A stretch of 64,000 nt of DNA, taken from the NCBI GenBank assembly GCA_023213395.1, contig CM041465.1, positions 121,589,741-121,653,740 of the forward strand, in the 5' to 3' direction. The notes below the pieces were generated by a model that worked only from the letters and a program-made list of their open reading frames with translations, did no database searches and was not told the DNA's origin. Position 1 is the first letter of the stretch; every line of letters starts with the position of its first letter. The DNA comes from Cycas panzhihuaensis (taxonomy: Eukaryota > Cycadophyta). Below are positions 1 through 11,082 of this stretch, piece by piece. Both the position numbers and the translations under genes were made by a program.

Positions 1-309
1 ACTGTAAGTTGCTGCAGTTCACTGGTTTTCCATTACTTTCTTTGTATTTTGTTTAATGTGTCGCACTTGTCTCTTGTCACATCTTGGTCGTCGTAAAGAT
101 AATTGCCAAAATTTCAATCACATCATATTAAGTAATTGCTTTTAACCGTTTGATCATAGCTACTGATCTACTTCGAACAATACAACCAAGGTGATCGTCG
201 ATGATCACAATCTTCTTGAATATTGGTCCCTTTCATAAGCTATCCTTGAAATGATTAAAATGTTTATTGTCCTCATGATATGCATCTCTGTTTTTTTTTT
301 TTTTTTTTA
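1..309. other. Non-coding 3' part of gypsy element G1
   Basis: No coding similarity is visible on either strand. On the minus strand this lies just downstream of the end of the G1 integrase, so it should be the stretch between pol and the 3' LTR of G1, whose LTR lies left of the window. It contains an 18-base T tract at 291-308. I see no clear polypurine tract. Confidence 0.5.
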
Positions 310-1560
310 ACCTTGCTATATATGGCTTCAACTGACTTCCGTTGATTGCCTTTTGTAACTAGGTTCTGTTAAGCTATCTGAGCTGGATTACTCCATTTCT
401 CCTAATATAACTTACCTCATATGGTCCTAACCATTGTAGTTCATTTTTATAGGTTTAATTTGGAATTTTTTGTCGTACATTAGTACCGAGTCTTCTTCCT
501 TAAATTATGGTGTTCGCAAGTGCCGATCATGCCACACTTTTTTCCTTTTCTTCTCTGCTTTTAATTCTCATAAGGCTCTCGCTCTTCACTCATCAAGCTT
601 TAACAGTTCCACGATCCTTTGGTCTTGAGAATCTTACTTCTGCATTCGTAGTTGAACTATTACCCTCAAACTTTCAACCTAAAATTCTAGTGAAGTATAG
701 CTTCAAGACCATATAGTAGCTAAAACAGAGTCTATTTATGAAGTCTTTTGATTGCCATTTTGTCTACCCAAAGGACAGAATGCAAACGTTCCATCTAATC
801 GGTCCTTCTTTCACTCAAATTTTAGATAAAGCCAACTTTAAAATTTTGTTAGTACTTTCTACTTGACCGTTAGCCCTAGGATAATAAGAAGAGGATTGAT
901 AGTGTTGGATCATAAATTCATTCGTAAGATGTTTTATACTATTATTCAAGAAACTACCACCCTGATTTGACACAATTTCTAAGGGGCAACCAAAACGAAC
1001 AACAATTGTTTCATATGAAAACCTAGTTGTACTCCTAGCGTTGCAAGTTCTCATTGGTCGTGCTTCTGTCCATTTGGTTAAGAAGTCTGTGGCTACTAGA
1101 ATATACCGTGCATTGCTTTGTGTAGTCGAGGGACTAATAGGTCCTATAAAGTCTAATCTCCATTTTTCAAATGGAGCCCAAGCTAGGATCAGATGTAGGG
1201 GCATGAAGTCATGTTTCCCTAGCTTCCCACGCACTGGTAGACGTCATAGCTCCAAACCCATTTCTTGGTATCTTTGAATAGTGTTGGCTACCATAATCCT
1301 ACAAGCAAAATCTTCCATGTTGTTGATTCGGCACTCTAATGTGTTGTTGCCACCCCTTCGTGGGTTTCTCGCATTACTACTTCCACCTCATGCTCTAATA
1401 TGCATCTTCGCAATACTCGGTCTGGTCTATGTTTATACAACATTCCCTCCACCAATTGAAATAGAAAAGTTTTCTGAATGAAGCTTTATCTTTATATTTG
1501 TTCTAGTCCCATTGGTGTACGACCTATAGCAAGATGTTCTGCAATCTCTTCGTACCATTT
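310..1560 (-). pseudogene. G1 integrase (broken)
   Basis: This is a retroviral-type integrase, which inserts cDNA into host DNA. A degraded HHCC zinc-binding part (HEVEVVMRETHEG, then GLWWPTLF) lies at about 1235-1480. An open stretch at 815-1234 carries the catalytic core: Asp in VATDFLTKW (residue 50 of that frame), the second position in VSNQGGSF (residue 90) and Glu in NGQVESTNK (residue 126). The second catalytic Asp is replaced by Asn (codon at 965-967). The C-terminal part continues in other frames to about 310, with GPYEVSYI and NGSQLKPYIA. Stops and frameshifts make it non-functional. No chromodomain follows. Confidence 0.85.
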
Positions 1561-1571
1561 TGTGGTGCTGC

Positions 1572-2069
1572 TTAGACAGAAAATAGTTCAGTGTCTAGAA
1601 AATCATCGTATATTCCCATAATAGGTTCCCTGTTTACTTCTCTTGACAATAAATTAGGAATTGTATACTTCTCCTCTTTCTTTACAATGATTTTAAAGTT
1701 GAATTCTTGGAACAACATTAACCATCTGCTGATCCTTCCTTGCAAAATTGGCTTATTTACCAAATATTGAGGAGCTTGGTGATCTACAAAGAAAATAAAT
1801 GGATTATCCAACAAATAATGCCTAAATTTCTGTAAGGCATAAACCATGCCTAAGCCTTCTCACTCCGTAAATGAGTAATTCCACTCCGCATGACCCAATT
1901 TCCAACTAGCAAAATAGATAGGAAGATCTATATCGTTGTCTCTAGGTTGGACCAATACATACCTAATGGTGTGCAATGAGGCATTAACATGCACATGAAA
2001 AGGTCTATCCCAATATGGAAATCTCAAAATAGGTGCTTGTGCAATCTTTTTCTTTAGTAGATCAAACAC
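1572..2069 (-). pseudogene. G1 RNase H (broken)
   Basis: Two adjacent open stretches (1860-2069 and 1572-1847) together give the gypsy RNase H. The first carries the connection region (LLKKKIAQAPILRFPYWD, HVHVNASLHTIRYVLVQ) and the second the later part (HYLLDNPFIFFVDHQAPQYL and GRISRWLMLFQEFNF). In intact relatives the first motif reads CDAS; here it reads VNAS, so a catalytic Asp appears to be lost. A frameshift separates the halves. It directly follows the reverse transcriptase on the minus strand. Confidence 0.8.
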
Positions 2070-2137
2070 AAGCTGCTATTGTAGCTCCCATTACCACATG
2101 GTTTTCTTTTTCAACAAAGTTTCTAGGGGTTAGCTAT

Positions 2138-3080
2138 CTAAGCATATTCCTTAATGAATTTCCTATAACACCCTGTCATGCCCAGAAAGCCTTTCACTTG
2201 CTTTGTTGGTTTTAGTATGGGAAAATTCAAAATTACTACAACCTTATATGAATACATCCGCAACCTGTCCTTAGTCACCACATGTCTCAATAAGGATCCA
2301 AATGGAACCATAAACATACATTTAGCTGAATTTAAACACAATTTGCTCCATCTACATGTTTCCAACATCAATCGCAAATTTTTAAGATGGTTTTTGAGCA
2401 GAATGTAAACTACCCGGTCATCCAAAAACACTTCAGTTGTTTTCTGAATAGTCTGTCGAAAGATATTCAAGATTTCTCTCTAGAAAGTGGTTGGTGCATT
2501 AGTCATCATCCCAAAGGGCATGACTCTCTATGCATAGGTTTCCCATTTAGTGACAAAAGTTGTCTTCAACTTATCTTCAGGGGCAATGATCCTAACTTGA
2601 TTATATTTGCTAAATCCATTCGTAAAAGAATATACATCATGTCTTACCGCTTTTCCCAAGATGTCTTTAGTGAATGGGATAGGAAAAAGATCTTTCTTCG
2701 TTGCCTTGTTTAGAGATCTATAGTCTACACAAACTTTGAGCTTCGCATTCTTCTTCGGAACCAGAACCACTAGACTTACCCATTCATTGTTTTCGACTTC
2801 AAAAATGTAGCCAACTGCTAACAATTTTTCCAGTTCCACTTTTGCCTTTTCCTTATATTTGGGATTCATTCTATAAGGATGTTATTGAACAGGCTTTGCC
2901 CTTTCTACCAATTCTATCTGATGCTCTCCCAATTCTAGTGGTATACCTTTCAGATCCTTATATGACCAAGCAAAGACATCTTTATATTCCAAAAATAGTG
3001 TTGTGGCCTGCTACACAATCTCTGCATCCCAATAATCCCCTATGGAGATCATCTGGGGTTGCTTTTCTATTCCAACATTG
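2138..3080 (-). pseudogene. G1 reverse transcriptase with N-terminal linker (broken)
   Basis: This is a gypsy reverse transcriptase, the polymerase that copies element RNA into DNA. Segment 2870-3080 reads as the usual linker before RT (GDYWDAE, YKDVFAWSYKDLKG, PLELGEHQIEL). Segment 2528-2869 holds fingers and palm (PYRMNPKYKEKA, VPKKNAKLKVCVDYRSLNKA, FTNGFSKYNQV). Segment 2138-2470 holds the active-site motif FLDD followed by GFLGMTGCYRKFIKEYA. The catalytic Asp pair is present, but the coding stretch is split by frameshifts. Confidence 0.88.
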
Positions 3081-3254
3081 ATCCACTTGATCTTCAATTG
3101 TTCTTTTTGAATTGTTTTACCATCTCGACTTAGTGTATAATTTGGACTCCGATCTATCGTTCATTCTCCATACTCTACAATGGAGTAATCTAAAGGGAAT
3201 TTGTCTGTGTTTTCTCCATATTTAACTTCATATTTAATTGAATCTATTCTAGAT

Positions 3255-4056
3255 TTAGATTCTGTGAAAATAGCTGTTATCAATCTCTATCATTTTCATT
3301 TTAAAGTTGGTTAGAATCCTTTGAATTCTCTTATCTTTACTATGGTATGTGAAGGTTCTACAAAAAGTTTCAAAGAGCAAATCCTTATCTACTAATCTCA
3401 TTTGTTCACAATGGTGATACCATGCTACCAAAATTCCCTTGAAAGTTTGAGCATACCTTTGTACCCATTCTGTTTTTGGAGCATGGTTTGCAATCCAATT
3501 ATGTACACATTTTTCTACATGAATTTTGGGATTATCGCCATTCCAAAACATCGGCAATTCTGTTCCTTATTTCTAAAATTTGATTAGAAATTTTTTGCTT
3601 AATTTAGTCCATGATTTAAAATTATCAACATGGACAGTATACCACAAAATAGCTTGTTTGTTAGGGACAATGGAAACAAGGAATAGCAAAATTCTTCTTG
3701 TCCTTTATTTTTCAAAATTTGAATACATTGTTTCAAATGTTTTTCTACTTGGTCTAGTTGGCCCAAAATTTTGGCAAATTTTTAAGAATTTCACTAAAAA
3801 TCTCTAAGTTACCTCGAGAGTCTAGCAGATCTTGTTTAACTTCTTTCATATCCTTGAGAATTTGAGGTGATTCCTTCTTTGAATTTTCTTCCATTTGTTC
3901 ATCTTCTAAAGAGTGAACACACAATTCTAGCCTGTAGCAAGAAGTTGGTCTTGCTTCATCCCATGCATTTTGGAGCCACTTCATCATATAAGAAGATGAC
4001 ACACTGCTTGGTAACGTCGACTGCAACTGATATGTTGTTTCTGAGCAGGGACTCAT
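3255..4056 (-). pseudogene. Gag-like block between protease and RT of G1
   Basis: Between the protease and RT of G1 there are about 800 bases with gag-like pattern rather than a plain linker. One module (about 3590-3760, not open throughout) has FCYSLFPLSL, a WY pair and SWTKLSKKF. A second (3255-3557) has GDNPKIHVEKCVHNW, QTFKGILVAWYHH and DLLFETFCRTF. Both resemble the retrotransposon gag pattern of hydrophobic, AWY, then F-x3-F. A 100-residue acidic stretch at 3754-4056 precedes them. The genuine gag of this element lies 1-2 kb upstream, so these would be additional copies. They could be remnants of another element or chance similarity. Confidence 0.45.
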
Positions 4057-4116
4057 CGTAGGTTTTGTTTCAACGGTTGTAGATGAGGCTCTTTCTTTGT
4101 CTTCAATCTTCTTAAT

Positions 4117-4458
4117 TTAAGGCCCATCAGAGCATAATGGTAGAGATACTGCTTTATTACCCGCTAAGAGTGTAGAAGTGAACTTCCCCCACTCTTGAAT
4201 GGCCTTGGTCACCAAAATCCATGGTCTTCCTAGTAATGCAAGGTAAGATTTCCTTTGACTTTGCATACAAACCACTGTGAAATCCATCGGAACTATGATT
4301 CCAGCTATAGTGATTGGAACATTCATCAATGTCCCCATTGGTCTAACCTGAAGTTGGTTAGCCAATCTAATTGAATAATCTGGGGCAACCACTTCCAGCC
4401 TTCCCAGGTCTATCCAAGAAGATTCAGGCAATACATTGACTCTTGATCCTCCATCCAT
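4117..4458 (-). pseudogene. G1 aspartic protease
   Basis: This 113-codon open stretch is a retropepsin-like protease that would cut the Gag-Pol polyprotein. The active-site motif is MDGGSRVNVLP at its start, a DGG variant of the usual DSG/DTG. Later parts are LANQLQVRPMGTL, IVPMDFTVV and YLALLGRPWI, the last being the conserved LGRPW segment. The same layout occurs in G2 and G4. The reading frame begins at the active site only because upstream coding is disrupted. Confidence 0.8.
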
Positions 4459-4827
4459 AATCGTTTTACATAGTCATTCCTAGGATAATCATCGAAACTT
4501 TAGGATCTACCCCATTATTTTTAATTGCTCTCATCACTAGCTTCTTAATATGATCTAGGATTATTTGCTAGAAATAACTAGCCTCCCACCACTTAAGAAT
4601 TGCAACAATGGGGATGGATACTCCTAATTCTATAAGCAAATCCTTAACAGCTTGAAGTCTTTGCTAGGGGTTCATACCTTCTTTACTAGAAGAAGGTGCT
4701 TTAGGAGTTATTCTTCTTTTATAAGTCTATCCTTTAAATCGTTGCTCTTGATAAATCTCTTCTTGTTGCACTTCACCCATTGCATCTTGAAGGATTTTTA
4801 TTGCTTCCTGAAGTCTCTACTTTTCAA

Positions 4828-5122
4828 TTACTGGATCTGAAAAAGTATCCTAAATAAGCCTTGTAGTTGTCTTACTGCTCTGAGTCTGTAAATATATTGG
4901 CATCTCTTGATCCAGAATAATTGTGACCAGATTGGTATTTTCGAGTTGATTATTTTTTGGACAATTTGCCCATTCATGATATGTTGGTCCATATTCACAG
5001 ATAAAGTCACCACCTTTATTTTCCAATGAGCAGTCCAACCTAAAATATCCACATGTTTGGCACAAAAAACAATGAATTGGTTTTGTTTTGCCTTTATATT
5101 GCTTTCCCAATTCTCGTTCCAT
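4828..5122 (-). pseudogene. G1 Gag zinc-knuckle region
   Basis: Open stretch at 4850-5122 on the minus strand encodes zinc-knuckle-like clusters: CFLCQTCGYFRLDC, then CEYGPTYHEWANC. Such C-x2-C and H-x4-C arrays bind the packaged RNA. It lies between the gag domain (5164-6253) and protease (4117-4458), as expected for nucleocapsid. Spacing is irregular, so the knuckles are probably decayed. Confidence 0.65.
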
Positions 5123-5163
5123 TTTTTGAAAAAATGCATTATGAACTTCACCATCTACATTTC

Positions 5164-6253
5164 CTAGTTAGGAGAAGCATTTCCACGTATTGTGGTTATT
5201 TCTTCTACAATATTCACACTATCTTGCCAAACCAATATGTTCGTTTTTAAGATGTTCTTACTGATTGCAAGGTGGGGAATACCAAATGTTGTCTCTAGAC
5301 TTTTCCAAGCAGAACTTAGATAATTTTGCACGCAGCTTCTCCACTTCTTGATTTTGTTGCATGCTTGTAGGTACAACCACTGATGGTTGTTGCTTCAACA
5401 CCTCCACTTTTTTTCTTAATGCTTCAATTTCCAGATTTGTTCCCATTTGAGGTATCTATATACCATTCATCAACCAAGGTTGTGCTCCTACCCCTACTTG
5501 TAGTATTTGTGAGAAAGATGATCTTGTTTGAAGAGCTTGATGCATTGCCATCTAGGAATATGTTGTGTTTATTTGATTTTCAAATTTCAAAGCTAGCTCC
5601 CCTACCTGTTCATAATTATGCATTAGATGCAACATGACTTTGTCCCTCAATTGTGGTATTAATCCTTGTATAAAATATTTCATTGCCAACATAGGATTAC
5701 TTGCCGTTGCTAGCTGTATTTTGTTCATTATTACTCTAATTTGCCTGTCAAAGTCGTTCACTAATTGTCTAGGATATTGTTTTATCTCTTTGAAAGCTTG
5801 GAATATTGCCATTGGATCTCTCAACTTTTGGAAGCGATCCAAAAATTGGTCTTGCAATTGATCCCAAGATAAATTTTGTGCCACTACATATTGGAACCAA
5901 GCAATTGCTACTCCTCATAATGTGGAGAAAAATTGGGCTTTAATATTGTTAGGATCAACAATTGTTTTAATTTCCAACATGTTTTTGAATAATGCCAAAT
6001 GATTCCTTGGATTCGTAGATCCATCGAATTGTAGGCTTGAAAAGACAAAATCATTATGCACAATAATGTAAGGCCTTGTGGGTCCTATTTCACTTCCTTG
6101 GCCTATTCTGCCTAGTAGTGGTTGACTACCACTTCCACATATATTAGTGAATAACAATTGGTTTGATGACGAAATCCCTCCTCCACCACTTGGATTCCCT
6201 GTTGATGGTGAATTTCCACCTCCTCCATTTATGCTCCCAACTAGACTTGCCAT
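5164..6253 (-). pseudogene. G1 gag capsid region (broken)
   Basis: Three stretches form the Gag capsid protein. Segment 5915-6253 begins with a glycine-rich N-terminus (MASLVGSINGGGGNS) and runs into LQFDGSTNPRNHLALFKNML, the start of the retrotransposon gag domain. Segment 5552-5884 completes it (LSWDQLQDQFLDRF, then FNRQ-like NDFDRQIRVIM and MKYFIQGLIPQLRDKV). Segment 5258-5446 holds a probable coiled coil (EIEALRKKVEVLKQQ, EVEKLRAKLSKF). Frameshifts separate the three. Confidence 0.82.
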
Positions 6254-6687
6254 TGGTGATTTAAAAAGATGATTTAATATATGGTTCAGGGGAGTTATGA
6301 CTTCAAGCCAATAATGCTTCCACCCTCAATTTGTTGTACTGTATAATTCCAATTCAATTGAATTGCCTTTCTTCACTTGCGACGCTTCTTCCGCAGGTTC
6401 ATGTTTGGCCTTAATGTGTTGTAATTCCTCTCTCTCTACAAAATCTTCCTCAAGTATATCTTTTTGTAATGATTCTTTTTCAATAGAATCCTCTTCTAAT
6501 GCATACCTCTAGTCGCATTCAGTCTGTATCGTCTGTTCTTTGATAGGTTCTCTACTTATCTCACTATTTGCCTTGTCTTTCTTTAGTTCGCCTTCTATGC
6601 TCAACTTTTTCCTCTTTGTCAAGTTAACAGGTGGTCATCTCTTCACTTGCTTTTTAGGCATATGTACAAATCTAGGCTTTCGTACTC
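6254..6687 (-). pseudogene. G1 gag N-terminal extension
   Basis: On the minus strand this reads as a charged Lys/Glu-rich stretch ending next to the first clear gag Met, beginning RVRKPRFVHMPKKQVKR at the C1 junction. Reading continues across the junction into 14458 and beyond once C1 and one TACTC copy are removed. It may be an extended N-terminus of Gag or translated leader. It contains a stop, so its coding status is uncertain. Confidence 0.45.
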
Positions 6688-7053
6688 TGTTGAGGGAATG
6701 GATCTAGGGATCTAGTGCACTAACACTACACAATGGCAAATAGTGGAGGCAAGCACAATGTACTCAACAAGAGAATGCTAATAGCTTGAGCTCAAAGAGG
6801 AGAAGTGTAGAATATGATCACTCTCCATGTAATTTCAGCTTATATAATGAGGATGCTCATTAGGGTTTGGAATTTGAGTTTTCCTCCCAATGACATTCAA
6901 ATGAGATTACATGAAATTACAATGAAATGAACTTTATGTCATTTCACTTAAGTGACTTAGGCATAGTCACCTTATCCTAAAGTTATAAACATAAAAGTGA
7001 CTTTATCTAATTCTAACTTCATGAAATGACCATGTGACATTAACATTGTCACA
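6688..7053 (-). repeat. C1 3' LTR
   Basis: 366 bases, TGTTGAGG at the left end and TTGTCACA at the right in plus-strand view. Its twin is at 14086-14452. The only differences I find are G/A in TTAGRGTTTGG and one C in a C-run. It is followed on its inner side by the polypurine tract. Confidence 0.95.
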
Positions 7054-7064
7054 ATCCCCCCCTT
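7054..7064 (-). promoter_or_regulatory. C1 polypurine tract
   Basis: On the minus strand AAGGGGGGGAT abuts the inner edge of the 3' LTR. This is the expected position of the plus-strand DNA synthesis primer, and it fixes the orientation of C1. Confidence 0.88.
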
Positions 7065-7550
7065 AATGGCAGAAGGTCATTTTCCTTTATCCTATTCTAA
7101 TCTACGAGGTCTTCATTATAGCCTCATTATTACATTGAGAAAAAAAAAAAACCTACAACCTACAAGACACTTTTGTGGGAAAACCCTCGAGGGAATAAAA
7201 ACCCACGGACTTGACTTCCTATTCTATGAAGTGGCTCGACGGCTCTTTGAGTGTAGCCGGATAGCCAAGCGGTACAAGTTGGTTGTGCGACTTGATCTGC
7301 TGAGTCTCCATATACCGCTTCGTCATCCCCATGCAGATTCGAGGTTTTCATAGGTTCGATTTTGAAACAAGTACAACCCAACTCCTTTCGCGCCCATGAG
7401 GGGTTTTCACGAATGGGAGAGCGAGACTTACTCTAATCCTTCCGCACCCACAAGGGGTTTTCACGAATGGGATAGAGTATCTGGTCCTGTACCATCTCCT
7501 TTAATCGATTGGAGATGGAGGCCCTAAGGCCGGCCGCTTTGTCAGGCTGT
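7065..7550 (-). other. C1 3' untranslated region with short tandem duplication
   Basis: No coding pattern remains after the RNase H. About 56 bases apart (around 7387 and 7440) the same G-rich phrase, ending GGGGTTTTCACGAATGGGA, occurs twice. A related inverted phrase containing CCCTCGAGGG is at about 7184. Purpose unknown. Confidence 0.6.
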
Positions 7551-9062
7551 TCAAACTTCACCCTTTGCGCCGGTTTGGTGAAGATATCGACCACTTGATC
7601 TGCGTGGGGCGGTGTTCCAATTGTATTGTGCCGTCATGGACCGGTTCCGGATCCTGTGGACTTTTGTACAAATGTGCTTTGTACGATCGGGAAAAAGCAG
7701 GATTCTTGGCCATGTGGATTCTTGTTGATTGTCCACATGTAAGCTCGTTGGACCTATCGGGTGATATCCAAAGTATGTAATAATTTGCGAAGCCATATCA
7801 CCTCCTTGCTAGCCTCGAGCGACTATGTATTCGGCTTGAGTAGAATCTGCAGTGATTTTCTGCGCCTTGACCGCCATGAAATTGGGTGTTCCAAGAAATG
7901 TGATGTACCGGACGTTGATCTTCCTGTATTTTTGTCACCGCAAAATCCAGTGCATGTATCTTTGTAAGTCCGAAATCATTGTTGTGCTCATACAACAAAC
8001 CAAGTTTGTTGGTCGTCTTTAGGTACTTCAACACTCGTATTGCTGCTTGCCAATGGTTCTGCTTTGGAGTTGTCATGTGACGGGCAAGAATACCAGCGGC
8101 ATGGGCAATATCTGGCCTTGTGTTGGTAACATAAATGAGGCTACCTACAAGTTGCCGATAAAGTGTTGCATCTGCCTCTCGAGTGTCTTGATCGGAAAGT
8201 TTGGCATTAGGCTCCATTGGAGTATACATTACGGCATCTTCTAATCCGAACTTGATTAGAAGATCGTTGATATATTTTCCTTTGGAGAGAAAGATTTTTC
8301 CATTGCATTGAGTTACCTCAATTCCCAAGTAATATCTCATTAGTCCGAGGTCAGACAGTTCGAAGGATTTTGACAAGTCCATATTTAATTTGCTGATATC
8401 CTGCTCACTATTTCCAGTTATCAGCATGTCGTCCACAAAGATCAGGAGATATGTGACTTTGCCTTTTTCTCTCTTAATAAACAAAGTTGCATCAACGTCT
8501 GGATAGTCACATACCTCATATCCAAGTTGCCTCATTTTGTTGGACAACTTGGTGAACCAAGTGCGAGGGGCTTGTTTTAGGCCATATAACGACTTTTTCA
8601 GTCTACACACTTTCTGCTCCTGTCCTGCTATCTCAAAGCCTTCAGGCTGTGTCATGTAGATTTCTTCTTTCAAATCTCCATTGAGAAAAGCAGTTTTCAC
8701 ATCGAGTTGGTGGATTTTCCAACCCTGTTGAGCAGCCAAGGCCACAAGTGCTCTGATTGTGGGCCATTTGGTAGTTGGTACGAAGACTTCTGTGTAGTCG
8801 ATGCCTTCCCTTTGGGTGAATCCTTTTGCAACCAGACCTCGCCTTGTGTTTTCAAGGGTGCCATCGATCTGTATTGATTTTTGAACACCCATTTGTTTCT
8901 GACTACCTTCCTTCCCAAAGGCAGATCAACGAGCTCCCATGTACCGTTCTTGATCAAGGATTGGTATTCCTCATTCATGGCATTTCTCCAAACCGTGTGT
9001 TTCACGACTTCTTGGTATGATAGAGGCTCGTCATTTGAAGCAAGGTGCGATTCTGGGTTCAA
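7551..9062 (-). pseudogene. C1 reverse transcriptase and RNase H (broken)
   Basis: Copia RT-RNase H. Segment 8697-9062 has the N-terminal signature (EPLSYQEVVKH, MNEEYQSLIKNGTWELV, LPLGRKVVRNKWVF). Segment 7798-8892 is a 364-codon open stretch with the rest of RT (DVKTAFLNGDLKEEIYM, QPEGFE, SLYGLKQAPRTW) and the active site FVDD in LLIFVDDMLITGN, then RNase H start (PDIAHAAGILARHM, HWQAAIRVLKYL). A frameshift near 7950 moves the rest into other frames, where LHVDNQQ and an IFTKP-like end are recognisable down to about 7555. Confidence 0.92.
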
Positions 9063-9435
9063 GCTCTATGGGAAGTGATGTTTGCTCCCTTGCTCTGTAG
9101 GCACTACTTGAGTGCCGGTTTGCCTACCTCATCGGATCTCAAGTCTTTGTGCAATCTGGTAGGCTTCTCGAAAACCTTTGGTTTGGAATGAGGTTTTCAT
9201 TTCCATAACATCCTGGTCTTCATTTTGATCACGAAAAGGATCATGGGAGATGTATGGTGGGAGGTTGATGACATTGTTGGAGAAGACGGCCCTGGCGAAG
9301 GTGGTGAAGGTGGTTCTTACGCAACTCCTTTTCCTTTTGATGCTCGACGTGGTGATTCTCGGCTATTCTCCCAAGATGGCGTTGGGTTGGCCCACATTGG
9401 CAGGATCCGAGTCAAGGATAGTGTCCTCCGGGGCT
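9063..9435 (-). other. C1 integrase-RT linker
   Basis: Low-complexity region between integrase and RT in copia pol, usually a variable proline/serine-rich linker. No domain is recognisable and the frame is broken. Confidence 0.45.
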
Positions 9436-10205
9436 CTATTGTCGATTCAAAATTTTGAGTATTTCTTGATGTCTCCCCCAAATGTTGGAATCAGACATCA
9501 TATTCACGGACATCGTTGTATCTATGAGATGGTGCTTTAGAATCAAGTTGAAGTAGTTGATCCTCTGTCTCATAAACACCACATCTCTACTCATAATCAT
9601 CTTCTTTAATGTTGGAATGAAGACCTTGTACCTTTTCTTGTTCATGGGGTACCCAACAAAGATGCCCTTTAAAGGTCGCGGTTGGAGCTTATTTCTATGC
9701 TCATCAAGAATGTGAGCATAACAAGTAGAGCCAAAAATTTTGAAGTGATGGACGGTAGGGGTCCGTCCAGTCCATCGTTCATTTGGAGACGGGCCGAGCT
9801 TTGATGGACTTATGTTGTTCATGCGTAGATTGCAGTATAAATAGCTTGACCCAAAGATATGCGAGCACATTCTTGAAGACAAGCATAGCGTGCCATATTC
9901 ATTATGGTTCTATTAGCCCTTTCGGCAACTCCATTCTCGAGGGGTACTGCAATAGTTGTTTGATGCTTGATCCCTAGCGACACAAGAAGTCTTGAATTCA
10001 TTTGAAGTGTATTCGCCACCATTGTCGATCTGAGACACTTGATTGATATCCAGATTCCTTCTCCGTGAGAGCCTTGAATGCCTTGAATCGTGAATGCTTC
10101 ATCTTTTGATTTGAGAAAGGTCACCCATACCTTTCGAGTGAAGTCATCAATAAATGTAATATGGTACCTCTTCCCCTGTGAGAGAAGGGATAGGCATAGG
10201 CCCAC
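9436..10205 (-). pseudogene. C1 integrase core and C-terminus (broken)
   Basis: Segment 9819-10205 starts the rve core with the first catalytic Asp in ITFIDDFTRKVW and has the catalytic Glu in NGVAERANRTI. The region of the second Asp (LRSDNGG in relatives) is shifted out of frame near 10030. Segment 9436-9882 gives the copia integrase C-terminus: KIFGSTCYAHI, LQPRPLKGIFVGYPMNKKRY and SRDVVF. Confidence 0.88.
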
Positions 10206-10309
10206 AAATGTCCGAGTGTACTAATTCAAGAGGTTGATGGCTTTCCATTGACTCGGGAAATGGTCATACGTGGGATTTGGCAATAATGCAAGCTTCACAT
10301 TTGAATGGC

Positions 10310-10495
10310 TTAGAGGAAAATGGGTAGACACGGAGTAGAATGAGAGATTTCCTTAAGCCGATCAAGTTTGGCGTGCCCCATGCGAGCATGCCAAAGAGCT
10401 TCTAGGGACGACTTGGAATGAGTCAATGTGACATTATATGCAAGTTCTTCCACGACACGGATGGGGGCAACAACTTGGTATGCGGAAGAAGACAA
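10310..10495 (-). pseudogene. C1 GAG-pre-integrase domain
   Basis: Contains LWHARMGHAKLDRLKEI, the His-His half of the HHCC zinc-binding region that precedes copia integrase. The Cys half should follow near 10270-10300 in another frame (CEAC-type, seen as gaagcttcacatttgaatggc on the plus strand). Confidence 0.8.
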
Positions 10496-10880
10496 TGTGG
10501 TTCGGTCAATCTAAATAGCTTACCTTCAAGTTTCCGGTCATTACCACGAACATGAAGGCGAGTGAATAACACTAAGAACTTGATTATTAGATGTGACACT
10601 CGTGGTCGAATCCACGGAGACAAGTGTGGATAACGACGAAGGTTTTGTTTGAGATGGGGAATATACAAGACATCTTTTAAAGTAAAATTGGGCGGGCACA
10701 GGAGCTTGAGGCATATAGAGCCCATGCCTTGAGCAGTTGTGTCGACTTATCGACCATGTGTACTACTCGGTGACCTCTGAATCAAAATCACGAAAGAAGT
10801 CTCGGTGACAAGTCATGTCTTTGGGTAGGCTGCTATGTCCATAACCCGATCGATGATGATGTTGATGCGGCATTTACTGT
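10496..10880 (-). pseudogene. C1 protease region (degraded)
   Basis: Lies between gag and the pre-integrase domain, where copia protease belongs. Recognisable parts are MTCHRDFFRDFDSE (the usual HMT... segment after the active site), NFTLKDVLYIPHLKQNL and nearby fragments. The DSG active-site triplet itself is not clear near 10850. Frames change several times. Confidence 0.6.
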
Positions 10881-11082
10881 CAAGTGGTCGAGGTAGTGGC
10901 GAATCAAGGCGACAAATGGTCGTGCCACGGTGTGCCTCGATGTACCTCTTAGGTGGAAGCAATAGATGAAGTGGATGCTTCCTGCTTTGTTGAATACGTG
11001 CCTCAATGAGATTTGCTCACGCAAATAAGTCATCATGACTCTCATCAACATTGTGGGCTTGATGTTGTTGTTGTTGATGACG

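Noticed and set aside
7255-7361. tRNA- or SINE-like signal on the plus strand: an A-box match TAGCCAAGCGG near 7263 and GGTTCGATT near 7351
   Set aside because: Box spacing is about 85 bases, too far for a tRNA, no acceptor stem pairs, and the region is the 3' untranslated part of C1.
9225-9540. Plus-strand Gly/Glu-rich and Leu-rich open stretches as possible small genes
   Set aside because: They overlap the C1 linker on the opposite strand and lack any domain or splice context.
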